Shown here one piece after another: positions 1 through 7,027 of a stretch of 12,731 nucleotides of DNA. Origin of the DNA: an uncultured Oscillochloris sp. (GTDB lineage Bacteria; Chloroflexota; Chloroflexia; Chloroflexales; Chloroflexaceae). A program made the translations under genes and the position numbers. The stretch is from NCBI GenBank assembly GCA_903877945.1, contig CAIRFY010000203.1:1-12731 (forward strand), read 5' to 3'. Below the pieces are notes generated by a model. That model was not told the origin of the DNA, ran no database searches, and saw nothing but the letters and a program-made list of their open reading frames with translations. Positions within the stretch are counted from its first letter, which is position 1. The number at the start of each line of letters is the position of its first letter.

Positions 1-46
1 CCCCCAGCCCCCTCTCCCCGTGAGGGAGAGGGGCAGGGGGTGAGGG
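1..46. repeat. C-rich dispersed hairpin repeat, copy A (cut by window edge)
   Basis: The segment contains the inverted repeat CCCCTCTCCC / GGGAGAGGGG at 9-18 and 24-33 with a 5-nt loop, followed by GCAGGGGGTGAGGG. The same units occur in opposite orientation at 446-483 and again at 511-550, so this is a repeated element and not just low-complexity DNA. It lies downstream of the tRNA terminator. REP/MITE-like intergenic palindromes of this kind are common in GC-rich genomes. No protein is encoded. Confidence 0.75.
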
Positions 47-100
47 TCGTCCGGCAGTAAACTGTCGCGCTGGTTTGAAACATCCCGAAGGAAGAATCAG

Positions 101-126
101 AAAGGCTTGCATTGCTGCAAGCCTTT
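101..126 (-). terminator. Hairpin terminator of the tRNA unit
   Basis: A perfect 11-bp inverted repeat (AAAGGCTTGCA / TGCAAGCCTTT) has a 4-nt loop and starts 13 nt beyond the CCA end of tRNA-Asp. On the minus strand it is followed by a pyrimidine-rich but not pure T tract (CTGATTCTTCCTT). Its place right after the last tRNA suggests rho-independent termination of the tRNA transcript. The weak T tract is why confidence is not higher. Confidence 0.65.
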
Positions 127-138
127 CCACCGCCATAT

Positions 139-214
139 TGGCGGGCCCGACGGGATTCGAACCCGCGATCTCCACCGTGACAGGGTGGCATCATAACCGC
201 TAGACTACGGGCCC
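139..214 (-). tRNA. tRNA-Asp (anticodon GTC)
   Basis: Read on the minus strand, this folds as a full cloverleaf. The acceptor stem GGGCCCG pairs with CGGGCCC, and the anticodon arm is CCACC-CTGTCAC-GGTGG, giving anticodon GTC. The T arm contains GGTTCGAATCC. The discriminator base is G (position 142), and the CCA tail is encoded in the DNA at 139-141. It lies 9 nt downstream of tRNA-Glu on the same strand, so both are likely processed from one precursor. Confidence 0.97.
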
Positions 215-223
215 GTAGTATGT

Positions 224-300
224 TGGTGACCCCAGCGGGATTCGAACCCGCGATCTTCACCTTGAGAGGGTGACGTCCTAGGCCGCTAGACGATGGGGCC
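224..300 (-). tRNA. tRNA-Glu (anticodon CTC)
   Basis: The minus strand gives a cloverleaf with acceptor GGCCCCA / TGGGGTC (one G-U pair). The anticodon arm is TCACC-CTCTCAA-GGTGA, so the anticodon is CTC, read as glutamate. The T arm contains GGTTCGAATCC, and CCA is encoded at 224-226 after discriminator A. It is the first gene of the two-tRNA unit and lies about 12 nt downstream of the predicted transcription start. Confidence 0.96.
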
Positions 301-318
301 GCCCTTACGACCTCGGAG

Positions 319-347
319 AGTATAGCATACCTTTTTGGATTGTGCAA
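319..347 (-). promoter_or_regulatory. Promoter of the tRNA-Glu/tRNA-Asp unit
   Basis: The minus strand has TTGCAC (342-347), a 17-nt spacer, and TATACT (319-324), a near-consensus housekeeping sigma promoter. The predicted start is near 312, giving a short 5' leader before the tRNA-Glu acceptor stem. No other promoter is visible between the two tRNAs. Confidence 0.8.
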
Positions 348-445
348 ATACGTCAAAAGGTGTGCTTACGGTACATGATGTACCATCGACGGCACGCCCT
401 AAAGACCAATACCTTTCACATAAGCCGATCTATGCCGACCTTGCC

Positions 446-550
446 CCCTCACCCCCTGCCCCTCTCCCTCACGGGGAGAGGGGAATTCCGCAACAAGATG
501 CGTCCGACTCCCCCTCTCCCGCTCAGGGAGAGGGGGCTGGGGGGTGAGGG
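446..550. repeat. C-rich dispersed repeat, copies B and C forming a 105-bp inverted-repeat unit
   Basis: Two hairpins with the same CCCCTCTCCC / GGGAGAGGGG stem occur at 459-483 and 511-535. The outer ends are mutually inverted: CCCTCACCCCCTGCC at 446-460 against GGCTGGGGGGTGAGGG at 535-550. The unit therefore resembles a complete palindromic mobile-repeat copy, of which 1-46 is one half. The gene-free stretch 301-605 holds the tRNA promoter and this unit. Nothing else is seen there, and short open frames across it are composed of repeat sequence. Confidence 0.75.
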
Positions 551-605
551 CGGAGCGGCGGGAGATTCGTTATTTGAAACGTATTGGGGCTGGGAGATGA
601 GAGTA

Positions 606-1541
606 TCACCCGATCAGATTGCGTAGAGCCGGTTCAAGCGTGGGGTATTTGAACTGATAGCCAAGGGACTGAGCCTTTTTCGGCATGGCGCGCTGTCCAT
701 ACACCACGAGGTCGGCCATCTCGCCAAGAACGGTGCGCAGGACGACCTCGGGCACAGGCATCCATGAGAGTGAGTTCATCACTTTGCCGAGGATCGAGCT
801 GAAATCACGATTCGTCTGCGGAGTGGGGGCAGTGGCGTTGATCGGGCCGCTGGCCTGATCATTCTCCAGAGCCAACAGATAGATACCAATCAGATCATCG
901 GGGTGGATCCAGGAGTAGTACTGGGTACCGGGCATCACGGGGCCGCCGACGCGGATCTTGAAGGGCTGCATAATCTGCGGCAGTACGCCGGCATCCGGGT
1001 CGAGCATCAGGCCGGTGCGCAGGCACGCGACCCGTACACCAAGCTCTTCAGCGCGAGCAGCCTCATGCTCCCAGGCCACGCAGATCTGGGCGAGGAAATC
1101 GGCACCGGGGGGGGTGCTTTCATCGAGTGGTGTGTGGTCGTGGAATCCGTAGTAGCCTACGCCTGAGGCGCAGAGCAGCACCTTCGGGCGATCAGTGGCA
1201 GCGGCAATCGTATCGACGATGCTGCGTGTGCCGTACACCCGGCTATTATAGATCTCCGTCTTGATTTCGGGAGTCCAGCGCTGACCGAGGATGCCCTCAG
1301 CGATTGGCGCACCGGCGAGGTGGATGATGGCGTGGGCACCGTTGACGGCGGATGCCCACGCCCCCGCCGCGTTGGTTGACCACCACACATAGGCGTCGGC
1401 ACCCGGCAGGAGTTCACGGGCCTGCTGTACGCGACGCGAGAAGACCACAACTTCGTAGCCGCCCCCCTTGAGGGCGGCGAAGAGCCTGCGTCCGATGACG
1501 CCGGTGGCCCCGGTGAGGATGATGCGTTTTGAATTGCTCAT
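606..1541 (-). CDS. SDR-family NAD(P)-dependent epimerase, TIGR01777/YfcH type
   Basis: A 311-residue protein of the atypical short-chain dehydrogenase family often annotated 'TIGR01777 family oxidoreductase'. The N-terminal Rossmann motif is TGATGVIG (residues 10-17). SGVGYYG (126-132) carries the tyrosine region, and SWIHPDD (210-216) is typical of the family. The C-terminal DUF1731-like tail contains GQRAMPKKAQSLGYQFKYP (282-300). The length matches the family's roughly 300 residues. The ATG at 1541 is chosen because the Rossmann strand begins six codons later. Upstream in-frame codons would add 34 residues without family character and lie across the promoter. The physiological substrate is unknown; some homologues affect cell division or act as sugar-nucleotide epimerases. 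It is divergent from the glycosidase gene. Confidence 0.93.
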   Translation of the reverse strand: MSNSKRIILTGATGVIGRRLFAALKGGGYEVVVFSRRVQQARELLPGADAYVWWSTNAAGAWASAVNGAHAIIHLAGAPIAEGILGQRWTPEIKTEIYNSRVYGTRSIVDTIAAATDRPKVLLCASGVGYYGFHDHTPLDESTPPGADFLAQICVAWEHEAARAEELGVRVACLRTGLMLDPDAGVLPQIMQPFKIRVGGPVMPGTQYYSWIHPDDLIGIYLLALENDQASGPINATAPTPQTNRDFSSILGKVMNSLSWMPVPEVVLRTVLGEMADLVVYGQRAMPKKAQSLGYQFKYPTLEPALRNLIG

Positions 1542-1547
1542 ATGAGG

Positions 1548-1577
1548 ATCGTACCCTAGGTTTGGATAGGGCGTCAA
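1548..1577 (-). promoter_or_regulatory. Candidate promoter of the epimerase gene, giving a leaderless mRNA
   Basis: On the minus strand, TTGACG (1572-1577), an 18-nt spacer, and TACGAT (1548-1553) form a plausible promoter. The expected start is at about 1541-1542, which is the A of the ATG itself. No Shine-Dalgarno sequence precedes that ATG, which fits leaderless initiation. The start site is inferred from spacing only. Confidence 0.5.
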
Positions 1578-1588
1578 GTGCAAGGGCG

Positions 1589-1597
1589 TGGTACAAT
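1589..1597 (+). promoter_or_regulatory. Extended -10 promoter of the glycosidase gene
   Basis: TGGTACAAT is an extended -10 element (TG-N-TACAAT) with a predicted start near 1604, leaving a leader of about 38 nt. Its -35 region (about 1569-1574) overlaps the -35 box of the divergent epimerase promoter. The two genes may therefore compete for polymerase. Confidence 0.5.
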
Positions 1598-1641
1598 CCC
1601 GGCGGCTCTCTCCGCGCACCTCTAAACAACTCGCACTGCAC

Positions 1642-3540
1642 ATGAACTACCGCTTGTTCGTCTTATTCGCCCTGCTCGTCCTGCTGCCCGCCGGTACTCC
1701 CGCCCGTAGCGCCGCCCGCCAGCCCGACCTACCGCCCACGCTCTTTGGACTAAACATGTACATCACTGGGCGCGAGCGCAGCGACGCGGAGGCGACGGCC
1801 TTGCTGGGCATGGCCGCCCCGATTGGGGCGCGCTGGACCCGCGAGGAGATCTCGTGGGCTGCGTGGGGCCACGATGTGGCGAACAGTTTCTACGACCGGC
1901 GTCTTGGCCAGATCGCTGACGCCGGGGTCGGTATTATCGGTATGCTGCTGACCACGCCGAAGGAGTACCGCTCTCCCGCCTGTGTGAGCTACGCCAAGGA
2001 CACCAATCAGCCCGAATACTGGTGCGCCCCCACCAATATGAACGCCTACGCTCGCTGGGTCGCCAAGGTGGTCGAGCGTTATGACGGCGATGGCTACGAT
2101 GACGCCCCCGGCTCGCCGCGTGTGGCGGCCTGGGAGATCTGGAACGAGCCTGACCTTGATGGTACCTGGCTGCCCCACGCTGATGCGGCAGCCTACGCCC
2201 AGATGCTGCGCTTGGCCCACGATGCGATCAAGGCGGCCGATCCGACGGCGACTGTCCTCAACGGCGGTGCCTATACCTTCGACGCGGTTGGCCAGGACGG
2301 CTTTATGGAGCGTGTGGTGCAGTTAGCTGGCTGGGACAGCTTTGATGTCCTGTCGATCCACCCCTGGCTCATCGATCACGCCCCCGACGACCCGAGCCTG
2401 ATCAACGCACGCGAACACTTCGACGTGACTATTCCTGGTCGGATCGATCTGGCCAAGCGCTGGATCGCGGCGCACGGTGGCGGCAAGCCGATCTGGATCA
2501 CTGAGATGGGCTGGAGTACCTGCGGCGGTAGCTGTGCGCCGCAGTTTGCGAAGAGCGACGAGGAACAGGCCAATTACATGGTGCGCAGTTTTGTGCTGGC
2601 TGCCGCCGCCGGTGTTGAACACGTGAGCTATTTTCAGTTGGAGGACAAATTTGGTGGAGCGCAGCAGCCCTGGGGTCCAGCGGCGATTGTGCGCGATGAC
2701 CTGACGCCTAAGCCGGCCTACACCACCTACGGCGCGATGGTGGCTCAGCTCCAGTTTGCCCACTATAGCGGCGTCGGCCCGCTCCACCGCCCCGGCGTCC
2801 TGGCCGACTACCGCTTCGCTCTGGGCGACGGCGGTAACGTGGATGTACTCTGGTCGCTTGGTGGCGCGACGACGGCCACCTTCCCGCTGACGGCGGGGCT
2901 CAGCGCGGCCCTGATCGACCGCGATGGCTACGAGTCCGGCCTGACCGGCAAGCAGGCTCTCCTCAGCCTGAGCGGTCGCCCCGTCTACCTACGCCAACTG
3001 AGCGGGCGTTCGCGCAGCTTCGGCGAGACCGGCCAGAACCTGCGCGACCCCTTCCTGCGCTACTGGGAGCGCAGCGGCAGCCTGGCGATCTTTGGCTTCC
3101 CGATCAGCACGGAGCGGGTAGAGCAAGCGGGCGACGGCCAGAGCTACCGGGTGCAGTGGTTTGAGCGCAACCGCTTCGAATACCACCCGGAGCATACGCC
3201 GCCCTACGATGTGCAGCTTGGTCTGCTGGGTGTCGAGCGCCTGTCTCGCAGCGGGGTGGACTGGCGCACGCTCCCGAGGGTAGGCGGGCTGCCGACGGCG
3301 GGCTGCCGCATCTTCGCCGAGACCGGCCACAGCCTCTGCCCACCCTTCCGCGCCTACTGGGAGCGCAACGGCGGCCTAGCGGTCTTCGGGTTCCCGATCA
3401 GCGAGCCGCGTGACGAGGACGTAGGAGGTGGGGTGCGGCGCGTGCAGTACTTTGAGCGTAACCGCTTCGAGGAACACCCCGAGCAGCCCGCCGCCTACCG
3501 CGTACAACTGGGGCGGCTGGGGGCCGAGTTGATGCCCTGA
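1642..3540 (+). CDS. Secreted clan GH-A-like glycoside hydrolase with two C-terminal FGFPIS modules
   Basis: A 632-residue exported protein. Residues 1-26 form a signal peptide (MNYR, then a hydrophobic LFVLFALLVLLPAG core, then a PARSAA cleavage region). A TIM-barrel-like catalytic domain covers about 30-375. It has WEIWNEPD with E169 as the likely acid/base and WITEMGW with E288 as the likely nucleophile, the GH-A pattern seen in GH5/GH39-type enzymes. After a beta-rich linker come two 75-residue modules, 460-534 and 558-632. Each runs FGETG/FAETG, YWER, FGFPIS, FERNRFE.HPE and LG. They resemble LGFP-like surface repeats and may bind polysaccharide or the cell surface. The start at 1642 is preferred over the in-frame GTG at 1588 because that GTG overlaps the -10 box and would bury the signal peptide. 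Substrate cannot be read from sequence. Confidence 0.88.
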   Translation: MNYRLFVLFALLVLLPAGTPARSAARQPDLPPTLFGLNMYITGRERSDAEATALLGMAAPIGARWTREEISWAAWGHDVANSFYDRRLGQIADAGVGIIGMLLTTPKEYRSPACVSYAKDTNQPEYWCAPTNMNAYARWVAKVVERYDGDGYDDAPGSPRVAAWEIWNEPDLDGTWLPHADAAAYAQMLRLAHDAIKAADPTATVLNGGAYTFDAVGQDGFMERVVQLAGWDSFDVLSIHPWLIDHAPDDPSLINAREHFDVTIPGRIDLAKRWIAAHGGGKPIWITEMGWSTCGGSCAPQFAKSDEEQANYMVRSFVLAAAAGVEHVSYFQLEDKFGGAQQPWGPAAIVRDDLTPKPAYTTYGAMVAQLQFAHYSGVGPLHRPGVLADYRFALGDGGNVDVLWSLGGATTATFPLTAGLSAALIDRDGYESGLTGKQALLSLSGRPVYLRQLSGRSRSFGETGQNLRDPFLRYWERSGSLAIFGFPISTERVEQAGDGQSYRVQWFERNRFEYHPEHTPPYDVQLGLLGVERLSRSGVDWRTLPRVGGLPTAGCRIFAETGHSLCPPFRAYWERNGGLAVFGFPISEPRDEDVGGGVRRVQYFERNRFEEHPEQPAAYRVQLGRLGAELMP

Positions 3541-3584
3541 AAAACAGAGCGTGCCAGCTTTCGCTGGCACGCTCTGTTTTTCAG
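3537..3584. terminator. Bidirectional terminator between convergent genes
   Basis: A perfect 22-bp stem (3537-3558 with 3563-3584) closes a TTTC loop. The ends are A-rich on one side and T-rich on the other, so an intrinsic terminator with a U tract forms in both directions. The stem includes the TGA stop of the glycosidase (3538-3540) and ends 10 nt from the stop codon of the pyrophosphatase gene on the other strand. Confidence 0.92.
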
Positions 3585-3594
3585 GAGGGGACGC

Positions 3595-4953
3595 TTACCC
3601 CTCTAGGGCGCTGAGCAACTGCGGTAACAGTTGCTTCTTGCGCGAAACAACCCCGTCGGCGGCGCGGGTGCCATCAACGCGCTTCGGGTAGGGCAGACCG
3701 TCGAGCTGCGGCACCTCGCCGCTGAGCAGCAGCCGACTTGAACTGGCCACCACATTCGTCGCCATCAGCACCACGAAGTCCAGTCCGTTCGCGGTACGCA
3801 TGGACTCCAGGGCGATGCGCAGCTCTTCGAGGCGCTCGTCGAGTTGGGTGAAGTTCGATAGCTCGATCTGCGTGACCGCAAACTTCAGGCTGCCCGACTC
3901 GTAGCGCTTGAAGTCGGTCTGCACGAGATCAACCGCGTTGCGCGAGGAGAGATCCACACCGGCGGCGAGGATCTGCTGTCCGTAGCTCTCGATTGTCTCG
4001 CCCGCCAGGGGTGAGCCACCCATAAAGGCCCAACGGGCCAGGCGCTCGGAGGCGCGGCGGTCGCGATCCGTGGTGGTGGGCGAGGTGAAGAGCAAGGTGT
4101 CCGAGATCATCCCGGCCAGGAGCATACCGGCGATTTGAGGGGGCGCGCTCAAGCCAGCATCCGAGATCCGCTCCGTCACCAAGGTGCTGGTACTACCCAC
4201 CGTGTCCACGGTGAACTTGATCGGCACCATCGAAGTGGGGTTGCCCAGGCGGTGGTGGTCAAGCACCTCGATCACATCGGCCTCGTCCAGCGCACCAAGA
4301 GCCTGACCAGCCTCGTTGTGATCCACCAACACGATCTTCAGCCGCTTGGGGCGCATCGCATCGCGCTGGCGGCAGACCCCGGCGTAGCAGCCCTGATCAT
4401 CCACGACCAGGAACTCGTCGCGCTCCTCGCGCAGAATGCGCGGCAGCACATCGCGGATGCGGCCCGACGCCTTGAAGCGCGGCGTCTCGGTGTCGCACGC
4501 CTCGCGGCAGGGGTGGGTCAGCAGATCGCCGACACGCATGTCGCCACCGCGATCATGAATGCCCACCTTTTCGCGCAGGAAGTTAAACAGACTCGCCACC
4601 GTCACCAGCCCGAAGGGCGTGCCGTCGGGGTTGAGTACCGGGGCCGCGCCGCCGGTGCGGTTAGCAATAGTCCACGCCTCGCGCAGCGGGCTATCCGGCG
4701 TCGTCGTGTCGTAGCGTTGGGCCACGCTATGGAAGCGCGGCGAGGCGTCCGGCAGGAACAGCGGCGGGTCGGCCTGGAGCCGATGGAAGATCCAGGTTGT
4801 CTGGGGGTTAAGGTGTCCGGCTCGCGCCGCCACAATGCGCTGGTCCGGCTGCTCTTGCTGGAGCAGCCATGCGTAACCGACCGCCGACACAATCGAGTCG
4901 GTGTCGGGGTTAATATGGCCAATCACGTAGATTTGATCTGCTGCGGTTATCAT
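3595..4953 (-). CDS. Family II manganese-dependent inorganic pyrophosphatase with CBS domains
   Basis: A 452-residue cytoplasmic enzyme hydrolysing pyrophosphate to phosphate, which drives biosynthetic reactions. The DHH-family metal ligands are visible: GHINPDTD (H13, D17, D19), VDHNE (210-214), LDHH (231-234) and SDT (284-286). The C-terminal DHHA2 substrate signature is SRKKQ (437-441). Between the first two DHH blocks, residues about 72-205 form an inserted CBS pair (for example GTPFGLVTVASLFNFL and DEFLVVDDQGCYAGV). The length suggests no DRTGG domain, which longer relatives of about 540 residues carry. CBS-PPases are known to be controlled by adenine nucleotides. The gene starts 8 nt after the ettA stop, so it is probably the second cistron of that operon. 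A weak GGTAAGG sequence precedes the ATG. Confidence 0.95.
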   Translation of the reverse strand: MITAADQIYVIGHINPDTDSIVSAVGYAWLLQQEQPDQRIVAARAGHLNPQTTWIFHRLQADPPLFLPDASPRFHSVAQRYDTTTPDSPLREAWTIANRTGGAAPVLNPDGTPFGLVTVASLFNFLREKVGIHDRGGDMRVGDLLTHPCREACDTETPRFKASGRIRDVLPRILREERDEFLVVDDQGCYAGVCRQRDAMRPKRLKIVLVDHNEAGQALGALDEADVIEVLDHHRLGNPTSMVPIKFTVDTVGSTSTLVTERISDAGLSAPPQIAGMLLAGMISDTLLFTSPTTTDRDRRASERLARWAFMGGSPLAGETIESYGQQILAAGVDLSSRNAVDLVQTDFKRYESGSLKFAVTQIELSNFTQLDERLEELRIALESMRTANGLDFVVLMATNVVASSSRLLLSGEVPQLDGLPYPKRVDGTRAADGVVSRKKQLLPQLLSALEG

Positions 4954-4961
4954 GCGAAGTC

Positions 4962-6635
4962 TTACCTTACCAGCTTTCTATAACTGATCCGGTGTGGCCG
5001 GTCAGCCTCTGTGCCTTTACGGCGATGATAGTCGGTCACATACTCCGAGTAACTGCCGGGGAACCAGAAGGCTTGGCTGTCGCCCTCAAAGGCCAGAATA
5101 TGCGTGGCGACCCGGTCGAGGAACCAGCGGTCGTGCGAGATAATGACGGCGCAACCGGCGAAGCTCTCTAGCCCCTCCTCCAGGGCGCGCAGGGTGTGAA
5201 CATCCAGGTCGTTCGTGGGTTCGTCCAGCAGCAGCACGTTTGCCCCCGACTTGAGGATCTTCGCCAGGTGAACGCGGTTACGCTCGCCACCCGAGAGGGT
5301 GCCCACCAGCTTCTGCTGGTCAGACCCGGCGAAGTTAAAGCGCGACACGTAGGCCCGCGAGTTAATCTGGCGGCTGCCGAGCAGAATAATATCGTGCCCG
5401 CCGGAGATCTCCTCCCAGACGTTCTTCTGCCCATCGAGGCTATCGCGGCTCTGATCCACATAGCCCAGGGTCACGGTTTCGCCCACCGTCAGTTTCCCGC
5501 CGTCGGGCGCGTCCTGGCCGACAATCATGCGGAAGAGGGTGGTCTTACCGGCACCGTTAGCCCCGATGATCCCGACGATCCCGCCGGGGGGCAGGTCGAA
5601 GCTGAGGTTATCGTAGAGCAGCCGGTCGCCGTATGCCTTGGCCACACCCTCAGCGCGGATCACAATGTCGCCGAGGCGCGGGCCTGGCGGCACGAAGATC
5701 TCCAGATCGCGATCCTGCTGATCCTGGCTCTCGTTGAGCAGGCGCTCGTAGGCGGTGATGCGGGCCTTGCCCTTGGCGTGGCGGCCCTTGGGCGACATAC
5801 CGATCCACTCCAGTTCGCGCTGGAGAGCTTTCTGACGCTGGCTCTCAGACTTCTCATCGCTGGCGAGTTTCTGCTTTTTCTGCTCCAGCCAGCTTGAGTA
5901 GTTGCCGCGCCAGGGGATACCGACGCCGCGCTCAAGCTCAAGGATCCAGCCAGCCACATTGTTTAGGAAATGGCGGTCGTGGGTGACGGCGATGACAGTG
6001 CCCTTGTACTCCTGGAGATGACGCTCCAGCCATGCCACCGACTCGGCGTCGAGGTGGTTAGTTGGCTCGTCGAGCAGCAGGATGTCGGGCGACCGGAGCA
6101 GCAGGCGGCAGAGGGCCACGCGGCGACGCTCACCGCCCGAGAGCACGGCCACCGAGGCGTCGCCGGGCGGGCAGCGCAGGGCGTCCATCGCCAGATCGAG
6201 CTTGCTGTCGATGTCCCAGCCGTCGAGGTGGTCAAGCTTCTCCTGCACCTCAGCCTGCTCGGTCAGCAGCGCATCGTAATCGGCGTCGGGCTCGGCAAAC
6301 TTATTATTGATCTCGTCGTAACGCTTATGCAGACCGACAATCTCAACCGCACCCTCCTCAACAATCTCGCGCACCGTCTTACCATCGTCGAGATGCGGCT
6401 CCTGCTCCAGAAAACCCACCGTGTAACCCGGTGAGATCGCCGTCTCGCCAATAAAATCGTGGTCGATCCCGGCCAGGATGCGCAGCAGAGAACTCTTACC
6501 CGAGCCGTTGGAGCCGATCACACCGATCTTGGCCCCGTAAAAATAGGACAGGTTGATGTCCTTGAGCACCTGCTTGTTCGGCGGGTGGATCTTGCTCACC
6601 CGCATCATCGAGTAGATGACTTTGGTATCGGTCAC
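4962..6635 (-). CDS. ettA: Energy-dependent translational throttle protein EttA (ABC-F ATPase)
   Basis: A 557-residue ABC-F protein that binds the ribosomal E site and gates the first steps of elongation according to ATP/ADP ratio. It has two ATPase domains. Domain 1 has Walker A GSNGSGKS (41-48), signature LSGGE (165-169) and Walker B LLLDEP with D189/E190. Domain 2 has Walker A GANGAGKT (358-365), signature LSGGE (447-451) and Walker B D471/E472. The interdomain arm around 230-310 (GIPWRGNYSSWLEQK, then ELEW, KGRHAKGKAR) matches the EttA P-site tRNA interaction region. The length matches the roughly 555 residues of E. coli EttA. The GTG at 6635 is chosen because GAGGAG lies 7 nt upstream and the protein then aligns with EttA from its first strand. 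An in-frame TTG at 6668 would add 11 residues and bury this ribosome site. Confidence 0.96.
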   Translation of the reverse strand: MTDTKVIYSMMRVSKIHPPNKQVLKDINLSYFYGAKIGVIGSNGSGKSSLLRILAGIDHDFIGETAISPGYTVGFLEQEPHLDDGKTVREIVEEGAVEIVGLHKRYDEINNKFAEPDADYDALLTEQAEVQEKLDHLDGWDIDSKLDLAMDALRCPPGDASVAVLSGGERRRVALCRLLLRSPDILLLDEPTNHLDAESVAWLERHLQEYKGTVIAVTHDRHFLNNVAGWILELERGVGIPWRGNYSSWLEQKKQKLASDEKSESQRQKALQRELEWIGMSPKGRHAKGKARITAYERLLNESQDQQDRDLEIFVPPGPRLGDIVIRAEGVAKAYGDRLLYDNLSFDLPPGGIVGIIGANGAGKTTLFRMIVGQDAPDGGKLTVGETVTLGYVDQSRDSLDGQKNVWEEISGGHDIILLGSRQINSRAYVSRFNFAGSDQQKLVGTLSGGERNRVHLAKILKSGANVLLLDEPTNDLDVHTLRALEEGLESFAGCAVIISHDRWFLDRVATHILAFEGDSQAFWFPGSYSEYVTDYHRRKGTEADRPHRISYRKLVR

Positions 6636-6642
6636 GAATAGG

Positions 6643-6648
6643 CTCCTC
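6643..6648 (-). promoter_or_regulatory. Ribosome binding site fixing the GTG start of ettA
   Basis: GAGGAG on the minus strand sits 7 nt before the GTG at 6635. It is one of the clearest Shine-Dalgarno matches in the window and decides the start codon. Confidence 0.85.
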
Positions 6649-6666
6649 GCTGTGGCTTCCTGACGC

Positions 6667-6688
6667 AAAAAAACCGGGGCTTTACCGG
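6667..6688 (-). promoter_or_regulatory. Attenuator-like hairpin with U7 in the ettA leader
   Basis: On the minus strand a short GC hairpin (CCGG, 7-nt loop, CCGG) is followed directly by seven T residues, about 18 nt before the ettA ribosome site. The stem is only 4 bp, so it may be a weak attenuator or chance. The predicted ettA start (about 6750) lies upstream, so the transcript would cross it. Confidence 0.3.
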
Positions 6689-6751
6689 AGTTTACCGTTG
6701 GCAGTTACATAATTGGGGGCAGTCGTCATCGGGCAATGGATACCTGCCGGA

Positions 6752-6922
6752 TCAACAGTGTAGCACAAGAATGACGCAGGTCGTGAAGAAGTACGCCCGC
6801 AGGAAGCGCCGCTCCCGCTCGGTGAGCAGGCGTGCCATCGTAGCCGCGACATCCCGGCGTATGGATGCATCGAGCGCGGTCGCCACCGGGTAGCATCCGC
6901 CACTCATATCAAGACTGTTCAC
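6752..6922 (-). CDS. Doubtful small ORF (56 aa) with hydrophobic C-terminus
   Basis: Not recognised. A GTG at 6922 (or ATG at 6907, 51 aa) opens a frame of 56 residues. It contains ARLLTERERRFLRAYFF followed by TTCVILVLHC, a charged amphipathic stretch ending in a short hydrophobic tail. Third codon positions are GC-rich, as expected for real coding DNA here. Against it, no well-spaced ribosome site is visible, and its 3' end overlaps the extended -10 element proposed for ettA. It could be a remnant of a longer gene or a small membrane-associated protein. Confidence 0.25.
   Translation of the reverse strand: MNSLDMSGGCYPVATALDASIRRDVAATMARLLTERERRFLRAYFFTTCVILVLHC
6757..6765 (-). promoter_or_regulatory. 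Candidate extended -10 promoter for ettA-pyrophosphatase operon
   Basis: The minus strand reads TGCTACACT, a TG-N-TACACT extended -10 element with no clear -35 box. The start would be near 6750, about 115 nt before the ettA start. It is the best promoter match found upstream of this operon within the gap 6636-7143. Confidence 0.45.
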
Positions 6923-6996
6923 ACTCCCAGGAGTAGATGTACAGCCGTATATGAAGAGGTGTTTAGCTCTGCTGGTTCTCTATTGGTGATCGTGCG

Positions 6997-7005
6997 TGCT
7001 ATACT
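6997..7005 (+). promoter_or_regulatory. Extended -10 promoter of the helicase leader
   Basis: TGCTATACT matches an extended -10 element. TTGGTG at 6983-6988 is too close to serve as -35. Transcription would begin near 7012 and run through a structured leader into the ORF at 7144. The gap 6636-7143 holds, from left to right, the ettA leader and promoter, the doubtful small ORF, and this promoter with its leader. Confidence 0.55.
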
Positions 7006-7027
7006 GGGTGCTATCGGTGCTGCCCAC

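Noticed and set aside
335..626. Two overlapping open frames across the repeat region
   Set aside because: They are composed largely of the palindromic C-rich repeat and share no protein-like features.
1588..1641. Upstream GTG start for the glycosidase
   Set aside because: The codon overlaps the extended -10 promoter and would place 18 charged residues before a clean signal peptide.
4135..4983. Long open frame (282 codons) on the plus strand opposite the pyrophosphatase
   Set aside because: The opposite strand has all catalytic motifs of a known enzyme. The plus-strand frame is a GC-rich antisense shadow.
6636..6668. Upstream TTG start for EttA
   Set aside because: It would translate through the GAGGAG ribosome site, and the extra residues have no counterpart in EttA proteins.
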